From contig NZ_SJPF01000002.1 in the NCBI RefSeq assembly GCF_007859755.1, positions 577,729-641,728 of the forward strand: a stretch of DNA of 64,000 nucleotides, read 5' to 3'. Position numbers and translations under genes: made by a program. Below, one piece after another: positions 25,737 through 34,830 of the stretch. The notes under the pieces are model-generated. The model was not told the DNA's origin. It did not search any database and saw only the letters and a program-made list of their open reading frames with translations. Numbering within the stretch: position 1 is the stretch's first letter; the number at the start of each line of letters is the position of its first letter. This DNA is from Blastopirellula retiformator. Lineage in GTDB: Bacteria; Planctomycetota; Planctomycetia; Pirellulales; Pirellulaceae.

Positions 25737-27095
25737 TCATGGCCTGATTCCACGAAGGATTCGCCCCGCGACCTTCGAAAAGAATTCGGACCAAGTGCGT
25801 TCCAAGACTTTCATCCGCTCGATCGTCGCCTGATGTTCGATACTCCGATATATCCAGTCGGCAACCAAATCCAAATGTGCGCCCAAGACTTGCGCGCATG
25901 TTTTTCGAGCCTTGTTGGTGGCCGCTCGTCGCAGCACATCCTCTACGCTTCGCCCGTACTTCGCCCTCGAATAGCGGCCCAGAGCCTCCTCTCTGGCCTT
26001 GGTCGCTAGTTTGGAGCGAAGTTCAGGATCGTTGGAGAGCCGCTGGACGCAATCCGCCAATGCGACCGAATCGCCAACGTCGTAAAGTAGCCCTGTCTCT
26101 TCGTTGTCAATCAAGTCGCCCGTCGCGCCCCCGTCTGCGGCAACGATCGGGCGCGCAGTCGCCATCGCCTCGACGGTTACGCGTCCAAACGCCTCAAAGT
26201 GAGAACAGACGAGGGCGATATGGCATTCGCAAAACGCGCTCCGCGGATCATCACTGATACCGCGAAACTTGACTGCGTCGGAGATCCCCAGACGCCGTGA
26301 ACGCCTGATAAGCAATCGCTCGTACTCTCGATCGGCCTCACCAAAGAGATGCAATTCACAGTCAATGTGGCGATTTCGCAGGTGGGCCAGAGCAACGACC
26401 GCGTCAAGTTGCCCTTTATGCGGATTCATCCGTCCAACCAATGCCAATTTCAGCGGTCCGTCCCCTACGATAACGCCAGAGGGCGGATCCTCTAACCATC
26501 CCTCCGCGAGCGGTCCGTTTGGAATGGGAACGACGGAACAATTGGGCATATATGGAGCGACTGCCGCGGCCAGAAAGTCCGAGTTGACGATTACCTCTTC
26601 CGATAGAGATTCAACAACCGCGTAGGTAAATTGTTTTCCCGCGTAGAACATCCAGCCAAAATCACGATCGACCAACTCTCGCAAATGCCAAACATGGGGA
26701 AGTCCAGCTTTGGCTGCAAAGAATGCGCCCCATGGGCAAACGCTCGTGTTTGAATAAACGACGTCAAAGGTGCAGCCAATTGCGTCTGCCAGGCGACCAA
26801 CGCAATCGATCATTCGCTGTCCATCCCAGATTCTTCGCGAAGCGTCTAGAGAGCTCCCACACCACCACAATTCCGAAAATTCGACGTTGGGAACTAGCTC
26901 CGAAAAGTTAAATACCGCCGCCCCCAGATGTTTCGCCGACTGCTCCAATGGCCCGCATTCAGGAACGACGACGGAGACTTCGATATCCGCTTGAGGACAA
27001 AGCTCCGCCAGTAGCTCGGAAAAAGAACGACCTCCCCCATGCGTTAACGTCGCACTGTGCGAAAATAGCAGAACTCGTAGCGGAGAATTCTTCAT
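25737..27095 (-). CDS. Glycosyltransferase family 4 protein
   Basis: Protein of 452 residues with the GT-B two-domain layout. The N-terminal domain opens LRVLLFSHSATLTHGGGRSF. The C-terminal donor-binding domain shows KLALVGRMNPHKGQLDAVVA and the EX7E-like segment FEAFGRVTVEAMATARPIVA, followed by DGGATGDLIDNEETGLLYD. These are standard for family GT4, which usually transfers from nucleotide sugars with retention. The last 60 residues are rich in charged and helical sequence. Acceptor and sugar cannot be told. It lies 43 bp upstream of the GT2-GT2 gene and 100 bp downstream of the next GT4 gene, in the same direction. Confidence 0.9.
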   Translation of the reverse strand: MKNSPLRVLLFSHSATLTHGGGRSFSELLAELCPQADIEVSVVVPECGPLEQSAKHLGAAVFNFSELVPNVEFSELWWCGSSLDASRRIWDGQRMIDCVGRLADAIGCTFDVVYSNTSVCPWGAFFAAKAGLPHVWHLRELVDRDFGWMFYAGKQFTYAVVESLSEEVIVNSDFLAAAVAPYMPNCSVVPIPNGPLAEGWLEDPPSGVIVGDGPLKLALVGRMNPHKGQLDAVVALAHLRNRHIDCELHLFGEADREYERLLIRRSRRLGISDAVKFRGISDDPRSAFCECHIALVCSHFEAFGRVTVEAMATARPIVAADGGATGDLIDNEETGLLYDVGDSVALADCVQRLSNDPELRSKLATKAREEALGRYSRAKYGRSVEDVLRRAATNKARKTCAQVLGAHLDLVADWIYRSIEHQATIERMKVLERTWSEFFSKVAGRILRGIRP

Positions 27096-27195
27096 TCGGT
27101 TTCAATAAGAGTTGCGTCAACGAGGGTATTCATCGCCGGCGTCGCAAACGTCGCGTGAACTACACCCGAGAGTCGCGGCACACTACGAATAGCGA

Positions 27196-28341
27196 TCATA
27201 ATCGAGCGCGGGATACTAGGTCGTAGACGTCTTCAAGTTTTTCAATATTCTCTAAACTATGCTGCGTTTGGACGTGGCGCAAAGCCGATTGAGCCAACTG
27301 AGGCCATTGGCGGTGCGATTCCCTTAATCGAACGATCTTATCGGCAAGATCAGGAACATCATCCTCCTCAGCTAGGAAATCGACGTACGCGCTACAGACA
27401 AAAGGAATATCGGCATGCGTCGTACTGGCTATGGGAAGCCCCATCGCCATCGCCTCGACTAGGATCGTCGGGGCGCCCCCTTCGGTGTCGCCATCCGCCG
27501 CCGTTCGACTCGGAGCGACCAAGATGTGGGAGGCCTCCAGTTCCGACTTCATGGCGTCGCGCGAGCAGTACCCGCAAAAAACGACGCGATTCGCGATTCC
27601 CAATTCGTTCGCCAAATGCTCCATTTCCTCTCGGCAAGGTCCATCGCCAATGACAGACAACCGAAAAGGACCGATTTTATCCTGGGACACTCCCAGTGCG
27701 CGAAGAAGGATCGGCAGCCCTTTCTTATCCACGAAACGGCCAACAAAAACGAGCTTCAACTCTTCGCCTTCCACCAGTTGGCGCTCCCGAAATTTATAGG
27801 CGCCGTCGAAGATCAGGGGCACAATATGAATCTTCTCCGGTGGACACTCCAACGCGACAAGTCGCTCTCGCATCGCGGGCCCCTCAACGATGAACGCGTC
27901 GCCACTTTGAAACAGCAACTTGTACCTCGCTCTCCAACCCTCCTCGTTCGGAATTGCTGACGCATCGCGTCCATAAAAGCTCGTCACAAGAGGTAGTTTA
28001 TGCCGTTCGCACATGGCCAACGCTTCCCATCCACGGGGACCGAAGTGAGCATGGACAACGGTAGGTTGAACTTGCCGCACAAACTCCGCCGGACCTATCC
28101 GCGATCGCGAGAAAACGCGTTTGACGAACCGCGAAACAAGTCTTCCTACTCCAGCAGCCGGCATTTCGCGAAGTAGCACATGCTCGATTGGGAATTGGTC
28201 TTGATTGATGCGGGTAGCGGCGTAGGCCCAACTCTCGTAACGTCTTGGAGAACGTACGAAGTCAAATACGAACGTCTCGGTAAGCTCAAATGCGGAGTGA
28301 ACGAAATGAGCGACACAAGGTGGATGACAGGTGCTATTCAT
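27196..28341 (-). CDS. Glycosyltransferase family 4 protein, colanic-acid WcaL-like
   Basis: GT-B fold enzyme of 381 residues. It opens with VAHFVHSAFELTETFVFDFV, resembling the start of WcaL/AmsK-like transferases. VHAHFGPRGWEALAMCERHK and TSFYGRDAS follow in the acceptor domain. In the donor domain come LKLVFVGRFVDKKGLPILLR and the GGAPTILVEAMAMGLPIAST motif with the conserved glutamates. It probably adds one sugar to the exported glycan. Its ATG overlaps the end of the upstream methyltransferase gene by eight bases (28334-28341), so the two are translated together. Confidence 0.9.
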   Translation of the reverse strand: MNSTCHPPCVAHFVHSAFELTETFVFDFVRSPRRYESWAYAATRINQDQFPIEHVLLREMPAAGVGRLVSRFVKRVFSRSRIGPAEFVRQVQPTVVHAHFGPRGWEALAMCERHKLPLVTSFYGRDASAIPNEEGWRARYKLLFQSGDAFIVEGPAMRERLVALECPPEKIHIVPLIFDGAYKFRERQLVEGEELKLVFVGRFVDKKGLPILLRALGVSQDKIGPFRLSVIGDGPCREEMEHLANELGIANRVVFCGYCSRDAMKSELEASHILVAPSRTAADGDTEGGAPTILVEAMAMGLPIASTTHADIPFVCSAYVDFLAEEDDVPDLADKIVRLRESHRQWPQLAQSALRHVQTQHSLENIEKLEDVYDLVSRARL

Positions 28342-29101
28342 TGGTCGCCGCGACCTCGCTCAGAAACTCGTCACCTCGGCACTCCTGGGAACTTGGCTTC
28401 ATAGCGACCGCGAGGTGCATCCACGCAAATCCAGTTTTCCGATCCCAATGACGACAAGCGTAAGCCACACGCTGAAGCAGATAGATCAAGAACTTCACGA
28501 GGCCCCCGATGCCCCACCTTTGCGAATGCGGCTGCAAGATATAACAATATTCTTGAATGAAGGTCACATAAAATCCGGACAAGGGTTTAATCTGCAGGAC
28601 CTCGAGATTGGCGGATTCGAGCAAGTGCTTGAGCCCGTATTGGGTATATCGAAAGAAGTCCCGAGGAGCTTCGTGCTCGTGCCAGAACATCGGGGCGGTT
28701 AGAATCAGATAACCGCTTGGTTTTAGCAGCCGGGCCATCTCGGTTATGGCGCCGCCTGGATCTTCAAGATGCTCCAAGACGGCCAGCGAGACAACCGTGT
28801 CCGCAAATTCGTCTGGAAGCGTCGTGTTGTAGGCGTCGGCCACAATATCCGCCGCGTTAACGTCATGCAGAGTCTCCGCATGGTCGACGCCGATGTACTC
28901 ATCGACATACGGTTCGAAAAAGGACAACCAAGGCTTCCGGCCGCAGCCGATATCAACCAAACGTCCCTTCGCGTACAACCGCGAGAAGACCCGAATATTC
29001 TCTGCGATGATCTTGTGTACCAGCCAGTTATGGCTGGAAACGATCTTCCTTGGCAACGTTTCTTTGCCAGAATCAGAAACCGCAACTGATTGGGAATTCA
29101 T
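28334..29101 (-). CDS. Class I SAM-dependent methyltransferase
   Basis: Methyltransferase of 255 residues of the Methyltransf_11 kind. The SAM site is RLVDIGCGRKPWLSFF, with the second acidic position in YIGVDHAETLHDVNAADIVA and motif III in ADTVVSLAVLEHLEDPGGAI. The C-terminal region holds WHEHEAPRDFFRYTQYGLKH, which is common in methyltransferases of polysaccharide loci. In this setting it most likely methylates a sugar or the chain end of the glycan. Methylation can be a chain-length stop signal for ABC-exported O-antigens, but that role is inference. It overlaps the downstream GT4 gene and follows the sulfotransferase gene by 98 bp. Confidence 0.85.
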   Translation of the reverse strand: MNSQSVAVSDSGKETLPRKIVSSHNWLVHKIIAENIRVFSRLYAKGRLVDIGCGRKPWLSFFEPYVDEYIGVDHAETLHDVNAADIVADAYNTTLPDEFADTVVSLAVLEHLEDPGGAITEMARLLKPSGYLILTAPMFWHEHEAPRDFFRYTQYGLKHLLESANLEVLQIKPLSGFYVTFIQEYCYILQPHSQRWGIGGLVKFLIYLLQRVAYACRHWDRKTGFAWMHLAVAMKPSSQECRGDEFLSEVAATNE

Positions 29102-29199
29102 AATCTACTTCTAGTACAAGTAGCCAAATCCAACGATGCCGAAAAGCGATTCGGGATCGATTGAACTAAACGGCGGTCCAAAATCTGAGAAAACGCCGG

Positions 29200-30054
29200 T
29201 TAAGTGGAGTATCCATAGAGAGTCATTTCCTCTCCACAGACCTCCCAAAAAAAATCTTTGTCCTGCTTGGACCATTCCTCATATTCGGCCGCCTTCTCAC
29301 CACGCGTCTCGTTGATCGGACTCTCCGAGGCGACCCTCCATTGCTCCTCCGACAGCATAAGGCCAAGAGGCTTGAGAATCGAATCCGAAAACGCCCAATA
29401 GGAAGTTAGCAAATCCTCAAAACGGATCGACTCTCCGATCTGCTCTCGCAAGAATCTGTTCTCCCACTTCCAGACGGCGCACGTCTTTTGAAATGGAGTG
29501 AGCCTCGACCAGTCTTTAGACAGTGAATCGACTAGCCGGGGAACGTAGTTTCCGTAGACCGGATGGCCTCCGCCGTATGTACCTCGTGAGCAAATCGACC
29601 TAACCACTGCTCTTCCGTCCCGTACAATGTGAAACACTTGCGCCTTCGGAACATACTTCCTGATCGAAGCGGCATGTCGCCGCAAACACCCATTGCTCTC
29701 CCCGTACACATCACCTGGTCTTACCACCGAATTCATGCGGAAATATATTTCCTTCAGGCGAAAATCGCGAATGTACGGATCTGCGAGGTCCGCATCTTCG
29801 GCCGCTTCGCGCTGAGCCCAACTCTCTTCAGGTATTGGTTCGTGACAGACGTGCGCTCCGGCACAATTTTGCAGTATCGACGCGAGCCACTTCGTTCCGC
29901 TTCGACCAACGCTCAATGCGAAAAAAAGGCGTCGTTCGCTCAGCCACGCTTGCAAGATTTCGTCTGACAACGGGCGCGACGATACCCTTTGTCGAAATTC
30001 ATGAAACGTCAAATCCTGCTTGGAAAACAGGCGTCGAAGAAGGCCACGAAACAT
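29200..30054 (-). CDS. Sulfotransferase family protein
   Basis: Cytosolic-type sulfotransferase of about 284 residues using PAPS. The 5'-phosphosulfate loop is FALSVGRSGTKWLASILQN and the 3'-phosphate site is FHIVRDGRAVVRSICSRG. HVCHEPIPEESW lies between them. These two motifs define the P-loop sulfotransferase fold. The start was placed at ATG 30054 because AAGGA lies eight bases before it; another in-frame ATG at 30069 has no ribosome site. In this locus it would sulfate a sugar of the exported glycan. No PAPS synthesis gene is in the window. Confidence 0.82.
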   Translation of the reverse strand: MFRGLLRRLFSKQDLTFHEFRQRVSSRPLSDEILQAWLSERRLFFALSVGRSGTKWLASILQNCAGAHVCHEPIPEESWAQREAAEDADLADPYIRDFRLKEIYFRMNSVVRPGDVYGESNGCLRRHAASIRKYVPKAQVFHIVRDGRAVVRSICSRGTYGGGHPVYGNYVPRLVDSLSKDWSRLTPFQKTCAVWKWENRFLREQIGESIRFEDLLTSYWAFSDSILKPLGLMLSEEQWRVASESPINETRGEKAAEYEEWSKQDKDFFWEVCGEEMTLYGYST

Positions 30055-30133
30055 CCGAAATTCCTTCATAAAAATGAAGAGCCTAAACGACACCGGCCTA
30101 CTCGGCCGCTTGATCAACCAACCTCCCCCCTCG

Positions 30134-31174
30134 CTACGCCAATTGCTGCGCATCGATGCATCGCAGACATAACTCGATCGTCGCTTTCCCCTCGTCGAAG
30201 CCAATTGAGAACTGCCTCGATCCTCGGACCGCATCGGTAAATTCACCCAAGAGAGAGAAACAACCCTGCTCATGTTCATAGCTGGACCATGGATAGTCTC
30301 TTGCCGACGTATCGCGGCGCAACGATCGCTCAATGAATCGGTCGCGGAGCTTCCCTACGAACCCCAAATTCCGTCGCCCGACCAACTCATGCAACTCGCC
30401 GCTCTTATCACGAAACCAGTTGTTGTGAATTTGACCTTGGGTGCCATAGATAGCCAGCGTGTTTCGTTGTGGTCCTGCGCTTGCAATTGTCTTAAAGGTA
30501 TTGGCTATCGTTCCAGAGCGAAATCGCAGGGTGACCTGCGTCGTTACGGCGTCGGGATAGTCGTCCCACCCTTTCTGGGAAGAAAACGAAGAAACGCAAT
30601 CGACCGGTTCGTCCATTATCCAGCGAATCAAGTCAAGCGTATGCGAAAGTCCCCCAAGCACGATGTTCTGAGGGCAATTTGGGTTAACGCGCCAGTTGTG
30701 GAACTTGGTAGCGCGCTTACGCATGTCGTGAACGTAGTCTGCGTGGATAGCAAGAATCTCACCCAACTCGCCCGATTGCACCAATTTCCGGGCGGCGACA
30801 AACGACTCGACGAAGCGCATCTGATGATGAACGCCGAACGTAACACGATTTTGCTCGAGGGCCGCACCAATGGCCTCTATCTGCGAGGCGGTCGTCACCA
30901 TAGGCTTCTCGACGAGGGTCGCCACTCCTCGTCCGATGGAGGTAACGGCATAATCTGCGTGCAGATGATCTGGAGAGCAGATGCTCACCGCGTCCAGATT
31001 GTCGAGAAAGGATGAGTAGTCTGCCGCGAAATGCACTTCAGGAAACTCCGACTGCTTCTCCGTGTCAATCTCGGGATCGAAAACCGAAGTGACCACGACC
31101 CCCTTCAAGGAAGACAATCGTGAGAAGTGAGCTCGACCTGCCCCACCGAAACCTACAATTCCAACACGAATCAT
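30134..31174 (-). CDS. Gfo/Idh/MocA family NAD(P)-dependent oxidoreductase
   Basis: Oxidoreductase of 346 residues. The N-terminal Rossmann domain starts IRVGIVGFGGAGRAHFSRL (GxGxxG) and contains DAVSICSPDHLHADYAV and TLVEKPMVTT with the conserved EKP lysine. The C-terminal alpha/beta domain has GVHHQMRFVESFVAARKLV, FHNWRVNP and GGLSHTLDLIRWIMDEPVDC, whose histidine is the usual catalytic residue. Members of this family oxidise or reduce sugars, often making 3-keto nucleotide sugars that are then aminated. Next to an aminotransferase and a formyltransferase, such a role fits well here but is inferred. Confidence 0.88.
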   Translation of the reverse strand: MIRVGIVGFGGAGRAHFSRLSSLKGVVVTSVFDPEIDTEKQSEFPEVHFAADYSSFLDNLDAVSICSPDHLHADYAVTSIGRGVATLVEKPMVTTASQIEAIGAALEQNRVTFGVHHQMRFVESFVAARKLVQSGELGEILAIHADYVHDMRKRATKFHNWRVNPNCPQNIVLGGLSHTLDLIRWIMDEPVDCVSSFSSQKGWDDYPDAVTTQVTLRFRSGTIANTFKTIASAGPQRNTLAIYGTQGQIHNNWFRDKSGELHELVGRRNLGFVGKLRDRFIERSLRRDTSARDYPWSSYEHEQGCFSLLGEFTDAVRGSRQFSIGFDEGKATIELCLRCIDAQQLA

Positions 31175-31225
31175 TTCTCTCGCTCTAACCGACCAATTCC
31201 ATTCTTGAAGCCACGAAGCGTCTTG

Positions 31226-32296
31226 CTACATCCCGAAACAAGCCTGCGGTCGCAGATTCAAAAAACGCGCCGCGTCACTCGCAAAAAGTCGATGGCCATC
31301 GACTTCCAGTTCCGTTATTTGCAAGCATCCGCTCTGCGTCGCGACCACGATATTCCGACCGCATCTTACGATTTCACCCGGGCGAGAACTTGTGCTCTCG
31401 TCCAAGTCCAGATTCGCTGTGGTAATGAACACGCGTCGGCTTTCATCTTCAACAAACGCCCTTCCGGCCCGAATGCGATTCCTTGCTCCCGAAGCGTCCA
31501 ACTCATGCCATCGCAGTCGCCGGTGCTCATCAGTCGGCTCGCTGAAATACGATTCATCAGCCGATGACGCTTCCTCTTGCGCCACCTTTGATTCGGAAAC
31601 AAAGGAGTCGATTGCCCGAATGACGCTTGGCACCGCCGCATTTATTTTGATGTAGAGGTGTTCGTAGTAGTCGCTGTCTAAGATTTTGATCGGCTGATGA
31701 TGCACAATTGGTCCAGCGTCAACGCGAGCATCCATTACATGAGCTGTAATCCCCGTCGACGCTTCGCCATGCCAAAGCGCCCAATAATGGGGATGGCGGC
31801 CGCGGTACCGGGGCAGACTCGATGGGTGACAATTAACGGACAATCGTTCCGGAATGCCCAAGAGTTCTTCCGAAAAGACTTGAATGTATCCCCCGGAAAC
31901 GACCACATCGGGACGCAATGCCGCAAGGGTCTTCAACGACGATCGGCTATTGACATCATCCTCTATATGAACGGGAATTCCGAACTGTTCGCAGACCGTC
32001 ACAACGTCGAACCGACCTGGCGCCATGATGCGAGGCTTGGGAGCGTCTTGCGGCCGTTTCCTTAACACTAGTGAAATCCGATTGCGTATTCTATCAACCA
32101 CCCCACGAGACTGAGGAGCCATCGTCTGGCCAACGTTATTGAAAATCTGCATCCGCTTTTTGGATGGCAGGAAGACGCCAACGAGGCGACCGGAGTTCAT
32201 CTGCAACATCGGAAGCAGATGGCTCGCTCCGAACAAAGAGCGATCATTAACATACAATACGTAGCGCAATCCTTCTGTGGAATGTACCAAATTCAT
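31226..32296 (-). CDS. Formyltransferase family protein (probable sugar N-formyltransferase)
   Basis: Protein of 356 residues. The core has the formyltransferase active site: asparagine and histidine in SVNCHPSSLPRYRGRHPHYW and aspartate in HVMDARVDAGPIVHHQPI, the N-H-D triad of the Fmt/ArnA/sugar N-formyltransferase group. It uses N10-formyltetrahydrofolate. Methionyl-tRNA formyltransferase is unlikely because the N-terminus differs and the gene lies inside a sugar locus. The start ATG overlaps the stop of the aminotransferase gene by four bases (32293-32296), so the amino group made by one enzyme would be formylated by the next. The last 100 residues resemble the C-terminal domain of these enzymes only loosely. 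Confidence 0.85.
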   Translation of the reverse strand: MNLVHSTEGLRYVLYVNDRSLFGASHLLPMLQMNSGRLVGVFLPSKKRMQIFNNVGQTMAPQSRGVVDRIRNRISLVLRKRPQDAPKPRIMAPGRFDVVTVCEQFGIPVHIEDDVNSRSSLKTLAALRPDVVVSGGYIQVFSEELLGIPERLSVNCHPSSLPRYRGRHPHYWALWHGEASTGITAHVMDARVDAGPIVHHQPIKILDSDYYEHLYIKINAAVPSVIRAIDSFVSESKVAQEEASSADESYFSEPTDEHRRLRWHELDASGARNRIRAGRAFVEDESRRVFITTANLDLDESTSSRPGEIVRCGRNIVVATQSGCLQITELEVDGHRLFASDAARFLNLRPQACFGM

Positions 32297-33459
32297 AGCG
32301 ATCTCTCATCACCAAATATTTCGGCGACCGCGTTAATAATCCGCGAAACGCTATCACTGGAAAGCTTGGCCGACAACGGCAAGGAGACCGTCCGTTCGCT
32401 GATCCAGTTTGCATTCGGAAATTGATCGGGCAAGTAGCCGAATCGTGCGCGATAGTACTGGTGCAGATGGACGGCTCGATAATGTACCCCCACTCCGATT
32501 CCTTGCAGATGAAGATCAGCGATCACCTGATCCCGGGTCTTTCCCAGCCGCTCCGTATCGATAACTAACGTATACAGGTGTCGCGCATGACGGACGTGGT
32601 CTGCCGCAGGCGCCGGTGTATGGCAGGGAAGCTTCATGAACGCTTCATCGTACTGCCGCCAGATTTCCTCGCGACGCAGTAACCAAGGCTCCAATCTCGG
32701 AAGTTGGCACAACCCGATCGCCGCCTGAAGGTCCGTCATGTTGTACTTATATCCGGGGCAAGTTACCTCGTAGTGTTGATATCCATCGTCACTAAACCTT
32801 CGCCAAGCGTCGCGAGACAGACCGTGGAGCGCTTGCATCTTGAGCGTCGCCGCCAACTGCTCGTCGTCGGTCGTGATCATTCCCCCTTCAGCGGTCGTCA
32901 TGTTCTTCGTGACGTAGAAGCTAAAGCATGTGAGGGGGCTGATCGATCCAACCTTTTGATCGCGATATCGGCCTTCGATACAGTGGGCCGCGTCCTCAAT
33001 AACCGTTACCCCATGGCGACCCGCTATTTCTCGAATTGCGGACATGTCGCAGGGTCTGCCCGCAAAATGAACCGGCAAAATCGCTTTGGTGTGCGGCGTA
33101 ATAGCCTTTTCGATTTGGCCGGGGTCGATATTCATCGTAGAACGTTCGACATCGACGAAAACCGGCGTAGCGCCGCAGTGAATGATGACGTTCGCGGTAG
33201 ACGCGAAAGTGAGCGGAGTAGTAATCACTTCATCGCCAGGTCCTACTCCGGCCGCTAACAACGATAGGTGCAAGGCCGCCGTGCAACTATTGACGGCGAC
33301 GGCATAACGCGCCCCGACATACTCCGCAAACTGCGCCTCGAACCGAGCAGTGCGGGGACCAGTGCCGATCCAACAGCTACGTAGCGTTTCGGTTACCTCG
33401 GCGAGTTCCGCTTCGCCGAGTATCGGTTGGCCGAAGACGATGTAGTCACGTTGGGGCAT
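32293..33459 (-). CDS. DegT/DnrJ/EryC1/StrS sugar aminotransferase
   Basis: PLP-dependent aminotransferase of about 388 residues acting on keto nucleotide sugars. VFGQPILGEAELAEVTETL, GTGPRTARFEAQFAEYVGAR, AVNSCTAALHLSLLAAGVGP and VIEDAAHCIEGRYRD are the family blocks. The PLP lysine lies in SFYVTKNMTTAEGGMI, and KYNMTDLQAAIGLCQLPRLE follows. ATG 33459 is preferred because the family begins near this point and the upstream wzt gene ends at 33462, leaving two bases between them. Coupled to the formyltransferase, it predicts a formamido-sugar in the glycan. The exact sugar is unknown. Confidence 0.93.
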   Translation of the reverse strand: MPQRDYIVFGQPILGEAELAEVTETLRSCWIGTGPRTARFEAQFAEYVGARYAVAVNSCTAALHLSLLAAGVGPGDEVITTPLTFASTANVIIHCGATPVFVDVERSTMNIDPGQIEKAITPHTKAILPVHFAGRPCDMSAIREIAGRHGVTVIEDAAHCIEGRYRDQKVGSISPLTCFSFYVTKNMTTAEGGMITTDDEQLAATLKMQALHGLSRDAWRRFSDDGYQHYEVTCPGYKYNMTDLQAAIGLCQLPRLEPWLLRREEIWRQYDEAFMKLPCHTPAPAADHVRHARHLYTLVIDTERLGKTRDQVIADLHLQGIGVGVHYRAVHLHQYYRARFGYLPDQFPNANWISERTVSLPLSAKLSSDSVSRIINAVAEIFGDERSL

Positions 33460-33461
33460 GA

Positions 33462-34826
33462 TCAGCAAGAACTTTCTGTACAGTCGGCGTCCTGGTCGCA
33501 TCGCATTGCTTCTTGAATGGACCACTCGACGTCAGACCATTGAATCCCTCCCCAGCTTCGATTTGGATAGTGCAGTGAACCGTCCTGAATGGCGTGCCAA
33601 TGAATATCCAACAAGGGATAGTCCACCAGGACGTCGTAGGTGCGCCCTATCGCCGTATCGGCAATTCCTATCTGCGAAAGATATTTCCCCGGCGCCAGGG
33701 GCAGCCCCTTAACTCGGCAAGAGACCGTTTGCCGTCCCGCGCAAAGCGATAGTTCAAAGTTTGCGTCCTGGGACCAAACAAGCGTAACTTGGGAACCGTC
33801 GGACCGAGCGATGCTAAATCCAAGTCGCGCTTTGGTTTCGATTTGACTCTCAATTTCGCACACGAACTCGAAATCTTCACCGAATTCGAGGACGGGCGTA
33901 ATAGCCGTTTGATCCCCGCCCACTTTTCTAATACCAACGGAGGTGATTCTCACCTCGAAGCCGCATTGATCATCTCTGCGATAGATAGCGAATTCAGAAT
34001 TGCGATGGTTCGTGTCGACGCTCGCCTGCTGCGATCCCTCTACGTAGCGGTCAATCGCCTGGCTTGTGTTGCCGCAGAATACAAGCCGCCCCCTTTCCAA
34101 CAACAGACATCGGTTTGTCAGCTGTCGGATGGTTGGCAGAAGGTGACTGACAAAGATGACCGTCTGGCCAGTTCGAGCGATGTCTCCCATCTTCCCCAGA
34201 CACTTCTTCTGAAACGCCGCGTCACCCACCGCCAACACTTCGTCAACAATCAAGATCTCCGGCTGCAAATGCGCCGCGATGGCGAAGCCCAGCCGAACGT
34301 ACATGCCGCTCGAGTAGCGTTTTACCGGGGTGTCTAGCGCTTCTTCAATCTCCGCGAAGACGACGATCTCGTCGAAGTGGCGTTTGATCTCGGCGCGGCT
34401 CATGCCGAGGATCGTGCCGCTGAGGTAGATGTTTTCTCGGCCGGTTAGTTCGGGGTGAAAGCCGGTGCCGACTTCCAGCAGGCTCGCTAAACGGCCGCGG
34501 ACGCCGAAGCGGCCGGTGGTTGGTTCGGTGATGCGGGAGAGGATCTTCAGTAGCGTGCTCTTGCCGGCGCCGTTGCGGCCGATCACACCTAGCACTTCCC
34601 CTTCTTGCACGTCGAAGGAAACGTCCTTGAGGGCCCAGAACTCGTTGCTGCGGTCGGCTGTGGCAATCGCCCCCGACTTGTTGTTAGGTTGAAACACTCC
34701 CCGCGCGGCGCCAATGGCGGCAGACGGGATACGCTGCAACAGTTCCGAGAACCGGTGATACGGGGCGTCGGCGCCGCGACGGTAGCGCTTGCCGAGATTC
34801 TCGACTCGGATGGCGATGTTGCTCAT
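33462..34826 (-). CDS. Polysaccharide ABC exporter, ATP-binding subunit (Wzt/TagH type)
   Basis: ATPase of 454 residues. The ABC domain (about residues 1-250) has Walker A VIGRNGAGKSTLLKILSRI, signature RYSSGMYVRLGFAIA and Walker B EILIVDEVLAVGDAAF, with the GTGFHPELTGRENIYLSG segment typical of O-antigen and teichoic-acid exporters. The C-terminal part (about 300-450) is a beta-rich Wzt_C-like domain, which in relatives binds the modified end of the O-chain. The first half is G+C-rich like the permease gene, while the second half reads distinctly lower in G+C. The start ATG 34826 lies four bases after the permease stop. Confidence 0.92.
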   Translation of the reverse strand: MSNIAIRVENLGKRYRRGADAPYHRFSELLQRIPSAAIGAARGVFQPNNKSGAIATADRSNEFWALKDVSFDVQEGEVLGVIGRNGAGKSTLLKILSRITEPTTGRFGVRGRLASLLEVGTGFHPELTGRENIYLSGTILGMSRAEIKRHFDEIVVFAEIEEALDTPVKRYSSGMYVRLGFAIAAHLQPEILIVDEVLAVGDAAFQKKCLGKMGDIARTGQTVIFVSHLLPTIRQLTNRCLLLERGRLVFCGNTSQAIDRYVEGSQQASVDTNHRNSEFAIYRRDDQCGFEVRITSVGIRKVGGDQTAITPVLEFGEDFEFVCEIESQIETKARLGFSIARSDGSQVTLVWSQDANFELSLCAGRQTVSCRVKGLPLAPGKYLSQIGIADTAIGRTYDVLVDYPLLDIHWHAIQDGSLHYPNRSWGGIQWSDVEWSIQEAMRCDQDADCTESSC

Positions 34827-34830
34827 GGCG

